The notes beneath the pieces were generated by a model that saw only the letters and a list, made by a program, of their open reading frames with translations, did not search any database and was not told the DNA's origin. This document shows positions 58,822 to 64,000 of a stretch of 64,000 bases of DNA, piece by piece. The stretch spans positions 372,001 through 436,000 of the forward strand of contig CBDDDI010000005.1 in assembly GCA_965226565.1 (NCBI GenBank), read 5' to 3'. Made by a program: the position numbers and the translations under genes. This DNA is from SZUA-444 sp965226565. GTDB taxonomy: Bacteria; Bacillota; Clostridia; Oscillospirales; Ruminococcaceae. Position 1 is the first letter of the stretch, and every line of letters starts with the position of its first letter.

Positions 58822-59298
58822 ATGGAAAATAAAATTTTATATAAAGACCAAGAAATAATTGTTAAAAATCTAATATCTGTAAATGATGAAACTGTTTTTA
58901 TTAATACAACAGCTGATTTTGTTTGTAATTCAGAAGATGGTTACAATCCAAATTATTATAATATTAGTTATACAAAATGCCTACTAACCTTTTTTACAAA
59001 TTTCCAAGAAGAAATTACTGCAGATGAAATATCAGATATTATATATAACACAGATATTATTGATTCTATTTCTAATAATATTTCAACAAAACAATTGTCA
59101 CATATAAGACATTGCATATCACAAAAAATTGAATTTAATAAACAAAATATTATTTTTGAACAATCAAAGAGATATAATGAAAATTTAGCATTAATGGAAT
59201 TAACAAATCAACAACTTTCTGAAATTTTAAAAAATTTCACACCAGAAGATATTAAAAAAATAACTGAATTAGGAAATCAGTTATCTGAAAATAAATAA
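58822..59298 (+). CDS. Putative tail assembly chaperone
   Basis: A 158-residue protein lying between the tail tube and the tape measure genes, the invariable place of tail assembly chaperones. I use ATG 58822, which has GGAG six bases upstream, rather than 58810 inside that site. The N-terminal half is mixed (YKDQEIIVKNLISVNDETVF); the C-terminal half is helical (LMELTNQQLSEILKNFTPED). I see no slippery heptamer near the end, so the usual -1 frameshifted longer product is not evident. Assignment is by position. Confidence 0.6.
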   Translation: MENKILYKDQEIIVKNLISVNDETVFINTTADFVCNSEDGYNPNYYNISYTKCLLTFFTNFQEEITADEISDIIYNTDIIDSISNNISTKQLSHIRHCISQKIEFNKQNIIFEQSKRYNENLALMELTNQQLSEILKNFTPEDIKKITELGNQLSENK

Positions 59299-59364
59299 AA
59301 ATGACAATTTATTTAAAAATCAAAAAATAGGACAACTAATAAAATGAAAGAGGTGATAAATAAA

Positions 59365-62300
59365 TTGGCTGAAAAACAAATACAAATATCAGTAGATACA
59401 GATAATGCGAAAATTCAAACAACTATAGAAAATAATTTAAAAATGATAGCATCACAAATATCAAACAGCGATAATAAACCAAAAATAACATTTGGATTAA
59501 ATATAGAAGAAACAAGAACTGCTATTCAATCAGATTTAAATGCATTATTTGAATCTTTAGAACCTAAAAAGATATCAATTAGTGGATTATCAAATAGTGA
59601 TTCCGAAACTTCAATACTTTCAGGATTACCAGATAAAATTAATTCAACTGTTCAATTAGGAGAATCTTTAGAAAAAATAGGTTCTGTATTTACTGGTTTA
59701 TCTAAAAAACAAACAAATGTTGCCAATGGAGGAAAAGCTGTTGCTTTATCTCAATTAATTCTTGGTAAAGGAATAAAAGCTACAACTTCAGCTATACTAG
59801 CTCAAACAGCAGCATTTTTAGCAAGTCCACTTGGAATAGCTACTATAGCTATTAGCGCTATTTCATTGATAGGCCATTGCATTAAAAAAAATAATGAGAA
59901 AATAAAAAACTCAACTGAAAATCTTAAAAAATTCTCTGATCAATGGACAAAATCTCAAAATTCTCTTCATTCTAATTCTAGATCAATATCTAAAATTTCA
60001 GATGATTATGTTAGATTATCACAAGGAGTTGATTCTAATGGTAATAATTTATCATTATCATCAAAAGAATTTGAGAAATATCATAATATCACAAAACAAA
60101 TAGCTGATATGTTTCCTGAGCTTGTAAAAGGATGGGACGCAAACGGAAACGCAATAATTAAAAATAAAGGTAATGTAGAAGAATTAAACAAAGCTTTAGA
60201 AGAACAAAAAATGCAAGGCTATAAGAAAACTATATCCGAAACTGAAAATGTATGGGATGATTTTGAAACAAGTATTCCTGAAAAAGATAAACAAAAAACC
60301 ATTGGCTTAAAAAAAGTTATTGATTTAGATATTGAATCAATGAGTGATGACGAAATAGAATCATTTGCAAAAAAAGAAGATTATGATGGAGACGCAGGTG
60401 AATATCTAGTAGCATGTTTAAATAAAGATGAAGCTGCTATGGCTAAATATAAAACTAAAATTTTAAATGAATATACGGATTTAATTAATAAACTTGAAGA
60501 AAATTCAGATATTACAGGTATTAAAAGTCGTATAACATCTTTATTAAATGTTGAAAATGAAGATTTTAAATCTTTACCTGAAGAAACACAAAATATTATA
60601 GAGCAAACTGTATCAAATTTAGACCATGAATTCTTTTTAACACATGGAGAAGATTCCTTTAATTGGATTGAAGACAATATTTTAAAACCACTAACAGATG
60701 AAGATACTTCACAAGAAGTAAAAGATGCAATGATAACTTTATTAAATCCACCAAAAGATTTAGATAAAGCAGAATATGATAAAGTTATTACTGAAGCTTT
60801 AGAAAATTTGCCAGAAAAAACACAAGAACAGTTTAAAAAAGCTTTTAATTTAGATTGGGTTGAAAAACCAGATGTTGATAAAATATATTCTATGTATATA
60901 CCTGATTTTAGTTCAATGTCTTCAGAAATAGATAGAATACAATCATGTTACAGCTCTTTATCTAAAGCTGTAGATGAATATAATAGTTCTGGTGTATTAT
61001 CTATAGATACTTTACAATCTCTATTATCCGCGACTGATGGATATTTAGGTTATTTAATGAATGAAGAAGGTCAACTAGATTTAAATGCTCAAGGATTCAC
61101 ACGTTTAGCAAAAGCTAAAATTATGGATCTAGGAATATCAAAAGCGATAGCATTAACTAATTCAGTAATTGATGCTGTAGAAGAAAACAAAATTCAAACT
61201 CTTGAAAAATTAGCAGGACAACATCATAAAAATGCAAATAGTATATGGGAAGAAAATCTTCAAAAACTAGAAAGTCTACATATAAACAAGAAAATTAGTG
61301 ATACTCAATATACATCATATGTTAATCAAATTCAAGCTATTAGAACAACAACTAAATTAGCAGCTAACAATACTAATTTATTAGGCAAATCTGTTACAAA
61401 AACATCAAATAATATTAAAAAATCAGCAAGCGATATTAGATCATCTTTAACAGAAGCACAATCATCTATAAATAATTTATTATCCAAAACTATTTCTATG
61501 CTAAAACAAGAATATAACGATAGAAAAGAAGGTTATCAAGAACAAATTGATCATTTAAAAGAAGTCCAAGAATTAGAAACTGAATCAGCTAAAAAGAAAT
61601 ATGATCAAGATTGTGAAGCAATAGATTTAGCAAAAGAAAAATTACAAGCAGAAAAAGATTATCATGATTATAAACAAGAGTTAACAGAACGACAAAGTGA
61701 AATTGAAGAAATACAAGATGAACTACAAACATTAAAATTTGATAATTCTTTAGAAGGCCAAAAAAGAATTAGTGAATTAGAAGAAGAATTATCTGATAAA
61801 AAAATAGAACTTAGTGAATATCAATATGAACATAGTATTGAAACACAACAAGCTGAATTAGATAATCAAAAAAAGGTTAATGAAGAAAAATATAATGAAG
61901 AAATAGCTGTAATAGAAAATCAATATCAAGCTAAAATTGATGGTCTTAATAGACAAATAACTGCTATTGAAGAATATTTAAGCAAAGAATGCAACATAAG
62001 AAACGAAGCTATTAGATTAATTGAAGGACGTTCAAAAACTTTTTATAGTAGGCTTATTGCATGGAACCAAACTTATGGTGATGGAATAGATCAAAATATT
62101 AAAAATGCATGGGATGATTGCTATAAAGCTATGGATAGATATGGTGGCAAACAAACAAGCGTTTTAGGTGTTTTAAATGATTTATCTAAAAAAATACAAT
62201 CAACCAAAAAAAATGCTGATAATTTAGTCACTTCTTTAAATAAAGTAGCAAATACTAAACTTCCACGTATTAAAACACAACGTGAAAAAGATGAAGACGA

Positions 62301-62886
62301 ATTTTATAGACGTTACGGAGAAAAAATCTCAAGAGAAAATTCACCATATAATAAAAATTTGAATGACTATAGAAACGTAAGCTTTAGAAACCCTGGTGAT
62401 CATTTTTTAAAAGATTTTTTAAAAAAATACTATCCACTAGAACATGATCTATATGCTTCATACTTTCGGTCAAATAATAGTAAACTTCCCTTTCATACAA
62501 AAGAATACGAACTACAAGCACATAAAAAAAAGTTTTTTTTTCCAGAACTATTTCACTCTGGTGGATTAGTAGGATATAGTAATACTCATGTAAAATACAA
62601 AGATTTATTTAATCTAGCAAATGATGAAGTTCCTGCAATATTACAAAAAGGTGAAGCTGTATTTACAAGAGACCATTTAAACAATTTAAATAAACATTTA
62701 ACTTCAAATAGTTATGAAAATTATGCTAATGGATCTGTATCAGTTGGAGATATTGTAATTCAAGGAAACGCTGATACTTCTACTGTAAATGCATTAAAAC
62801 AAGCAAGAGATGATATTGTTAACACTGTATTTAAGACTATTAATTCATCACAAAAAAACCGTGGAAGTTCATTAAGTATAATTTAA
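59365..62886 (+). CDS. Tail tape measure protein
   Basis: About 1,173 residues, setting tail length. An open frame starts at ATG 59344 but AGAGGTGA lies just after it; TTG 59365 nine bases later gives MAEKQIQISVDTDNAKIQTT, a typical tape-measure opening, so I prefer TTG. A hydrophobic segment (TTSAILAQTAAFLASPLGIATIAIS) lies near residues 130-165. Long coiled coils with heptads (ESAKKKYDQDCEAIDLAKEK; ISELEEELSDKKIELSEYQY) fill 690-880. The C-terminal FHSGGLVGYSN, NDEVPAILQKGEAVFTRDHL motif is a tape-measure hallmark. Its length suggests a tail of roughly 150-180 nm by the usual 1.5 Å per residue rule. Confidence 0.9.
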   Translation: MAEKQIQISVDTDNAKIQTTIENNLKMIASQISNSDNKPKITFGLNIEETRTAIQSDLNALFESLEPKKISISGLSNSDSETSILSGLPDKINSTVQLGESLEKIGSVFTGLSKKQTNVANGGKAVALSQLILGKGIKATTSAILAQTAAFLASPLGIATIAISAISLIGHCIKKNNEKIKNSTENLKKFSDQWTKSQNSLHSNSRSISKISDDYVRLSQGVDSNGNNLSLSSKEFEKYHNITKQIADMFPELVKGWDANGNAIIKNKGNVEELNKALEEQKMQGYKKTISETENVWDDFETSIPEKDKQKTIGLKKVIDLDIESMSDDEIESFAKKEDYDGDAGEYLVACLNKDEAAMAKYKTKILNEYTDLINKLEENSDITGIKSRITSLLNVENEDFKSLPEETQNIIEQTVSNLDHEFFLTHGEDSFNWIEDNILKPLTDEDTSQEVKDAMITLLNPPKDLDKAEYDKVITEALENLPEKTQEQFKKAFNLDWVEKPDVDKIYSMYIPDFSSMSSEIDRIQSCYSSLSKAVDEYNSSGVLSIDTLQSLLSATDGYLGYLMNEEGQLDLNAQGFTRLAKAKIMDLGISKAIALTNSVIDAVEENKIQTLEKLAGQHHKNANSIWEENLQKLESLHINKKISDTQYTSYVNQIQAIRTTTKLAANNTNLLGKSVTKTSNNIKKSASDIRSSLTEAQSSINNLLSKTISMLKQEYNDRKEGYQEQIDHLKEVQELETESAKKKYDQDCEAIDLAKEKLQAEKDYHDYKQELTERQSEIEEIQDELQTLKFDNSLEGQKRISELEEELSDKKIELSEYQYEHSIETQQAELDNQKKVNEEKYNEEIAVIENQYQAKIDGLNRQITAIEEYLSKECNIRNEAIRLIEGRSKTFYSRLIAWNQTYGDGIDQNIKNAWDDCYKAMDRYGGKQTSVLGVLNDLSKKIQSTKKNADNLVTSLNKVANTKLPRIKTQREKDEDEFYRRYGEKISRENSPYNKNLNDYRNVSFRNPGDHFLKDFLKKYYPLEHDLYASYFRSNNSKLPFHTKEYELQAHKKKFFFPELFHSGGLVGYSNTHVKYKDLFNLANDEVPAILQKGEAVFTRDHLNNLNKHLTSNSYENYANGSVSVGDIVIQGNADTSTVNALKQARDDIVNTVFKTINSSQKNRGSSLSII

Positions 62887-62893
62887 AATAATG

Positions 62894-62930
62894 ATTAAAT
62901 CCTTATATCTAATAAATATAAGGATTTAAT
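62894..62930 (+). terminator. Perfect 15-bp hairpin after tape measure gene
   Basis: ATTAAATCCTTATAT and its exact complement flank a 7-base loop, eight bases after the tape-measure stop. There is no T-run, so it may slow transcription or protect RNA ends rather than terminate. Confidence 0.5.
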
Positions 62931-62951
62931 TAAATAAAAAGGAGGTTAATT

Positions 62952-63815
62952 TTGATTTACGGAAAAAGTTTTATATATGATAAAAAATTATATCCATTTC
63001 AAATATTAAATATTAAAACAAGTATGTCTACAACTATAGGTAAAAAATATGAAATAAATACATTTAAAAATTTAGATAGTTTATCTAATGTTATACGTGA
63101 TATTGAATATAAAAAACCTTTATCATTTGATATAGAAATGGTAACTGAGAAACCACTTATAGATGAATATTGTGAAAAACTTAATTTGACAAAACCAGAA
63201 AACGATACAGAAAAAGAAGCTTTATTACAAAAAATTTGTTCTAATTTATTTGCACAAGATTCTTATAAAAAATTGTATTGTGGAGATTTTGAAGCTTTAC
63301 AAGCTGACATTAATAGTTCAAAAACATATAAAAACACTAGCTATTATAATTGTATTTTTAATGATGCAAAATTTATTATGTTTAGTGGTGAAATTTATGG
63401 ATTTAAAGCTGAAATGATATGTGATGCACCTTGTAAATGGAAAGACGAAGTTCATACTTTCTCTTTATCTAATGATACTAATGAAATAAAAATTCCTATA
63501 TCAAATGGTTTTAAAAAATACATATATCCAAGAGTAATTATAACTGCTGGAGAAAATGAAAGTACTATTAAAATATCAAATGATATATCAACAAGTATTA
63601 TAACATCTGTTGGAAACAATGAAGTTATTACTTTAAGCAACAATCCTTTTATTATTGAATCTAGCCAAGTAACAAATAAATTTGCAAGTTTTAATAAAAA
63701 ATGGGTAAAACTTGATTATTCTCAAACATCAGGTATGGATACATTTACAATAACCGGAGATGTAGTCTCCATAAGATTTGAATATAGGAGGGGTGTTTGG
63801 ATAAATGGAGCTTAA
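62952..63815 (+). CDS. Distal tail protein (Dit) family
   Basis: A 287-residue protein starting at TTG 62952 with GGAGG six bases upstream. The N-terminus YGKSFIYDKKLYPFQILNIK and the middle KAEMICDAPCKWKDEVHTFS match the phage tail-family (Dit) plan: a ring-forming N-terminal domain, then a galectin-like beta domain (FNKKWVKLDYSQTSGMDTFT; VSIRFEYRRGVWI). Dit joins the tail tube to the baseplate. It follows the tape measure and overlaps the next gene by 11 bases, the standard order in siphoviruses of Firmicutes. Confidence 0.8.
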   Translation: MIYGKSFIYDKKLYPFQILNIKTSMSTTIGKKYEINTFKNLDSLSNVIRDIEYKKPLSFDIEMVTEKPLIDEYCEKLNLTKPENDTEKEALLQKICSNLFAQDSYKKLYCGDFEALQADINSSKTYKNTSYYNCIFNDAKFIMFSGEIYGFKAEMICDAPCKWKDEVHTFSLSNDTNEIKIPISNGFKKYIYPRVIITAGENESTIKISNDISTSIITSVGNNEVITLSNNPFIIESSQVTNKFASFNKKWVKLDYSQTSGMDTFTITGDVVSIRFEYRRGVWINGA

Positions 63816-64000
63816 ATTTGATGCCTTAAATAATTTTGAATTACCTCTTTTAACATTATGCAATCCAAACGGTAAAGAATTAGGTATCATAACTCCTTGT
63901 AAATTTAAATTCAAACCAAAATTTAATGCTGTATCAAATATATCTATTACACTTAACAAAATAGAAAATGAAAATATTTTTGATAAAATAGAGCAAAAAA
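63805..64000 (+). CDS. Tail endopeptidase/baseplate protein, partial (runs off right edge)
   Basis: ATG at 63805 follows AGGAGGGG. Sixty-five codons are visible: MELKFDALNNFELPLLTLCN, PNGKELGIITPCKFKFKPKF and on to the edge. The order (after Dit) and the opening LxLCNPNGKELGxI are typical of the tail-associated lysin/prophage endopeptidase tail family. The C-terminal part with any peptidase domain is outside the window. Confidence 0.7.
   Translation, partial: MELKFDALNNFELPLLTLCNPNGKELGIITPCKFKFKPKFNAVSNISITLNKIENENIFDKIEQK

Overview
The window is low-GC Firmicutes DNA, most likely from an anaerobic, spore-lineage member of the class Clostridia. The signs are the run recJ - relA - MBL hydrolase - hemZ - rlmD, a SpoIID-type protein, a spore-photoproduct-lyase-family radical SAM enzyme, DUF711/ACT, ComFB, DUF1015, SecA, strong Shine-Dalgarno sites and consensus sigma-A promoters. 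I cannot name the genus.

1-13.8 kb (all minus strand): a compact, visibly less AT-rich biosynthetic cluster with its own ABC-2 exporter. In transcription order it reads: PLP decarboxylase, ATP-grasp ligase, type II thioesterase, acyl carrier protein (ACP), BtrH-like acyltransferase, NUDIX, HemN-like radical SAM, second ACP, Gfo/Idh oxidoreductase, PaaK-like and ANL adenylating enzymes, ABC ATPase and two permeases. The decarboxylase/ATP-grasp/ACP/BtrH set resembles the butirosin side-chain logic, in which an amino acid is loaded on a carrier protein, decarboxylated there and transferred. The product is unknown. Broken gene relics (HAD, PP-loop ATPase, a DUF3841-like stub, a DUF4829-like lipoprotein, an IS3 orfA fragment) sit inside and beside it.

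14.8-47.6 kb: core chromosome. It has an HNH protein; rlmD/hemZ/MBL/relA/recJ (relA has an apparent 5' frameshift); two tandem micro-ORFs for membrane peptides; an NfeD-SPFH pair; GIY-YIG; a three-gene surface-protein locus with a 25-bp tandem repeat; citrate synthase; SpoIID; DUF711-ACT; PHP; an SPL-family protein; TspO with a non-ATG start; and a Met/Asp-rich lipoprotein. Next comes an unusual block of Rnf-derived membrane proteins (D, E and A only) that appear to have lost the [2Fe-2S] cysteines and the covalent-FMN threonine; the D subunit carries eight 17-residue repeats. MecA-like, rpe, a candidate ncRNA, ComFB, DUF1015, secA and nth follow.

47.5-64 kb: a tRNA-Leu(GAG) gene, then what looks like the left part of a large SPbeta-like prophage. 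The minus-strand lysogeny side has a catalytically dead tyrosine-recombinase-fold protein (MrpR/YopR-like), a ParB-like protein, an XRE repressor and a SleB-like hydrolase. The plus-strand side starts at a consensus promoter and has small genes, a 908-aa YonO/QDE-1-type single-chain RNA polymerase (DxDGD motif), then a siphovirus tail module (neck, tail tube, chaperone, tape measure, Dit, tail endopeptidase) running off the window. A 12-bp motif close to ATGTATTAACAT recurs upstream of three phage transcription units, including the polymerase gene, and is a candidate late promoter or operator.

The strongest candidates for undescribed biology are the YonO-like polymerase with its motif, the redox-dead Rnf-like D-E-A complex, and the carrier-protein amino-acid cluster.
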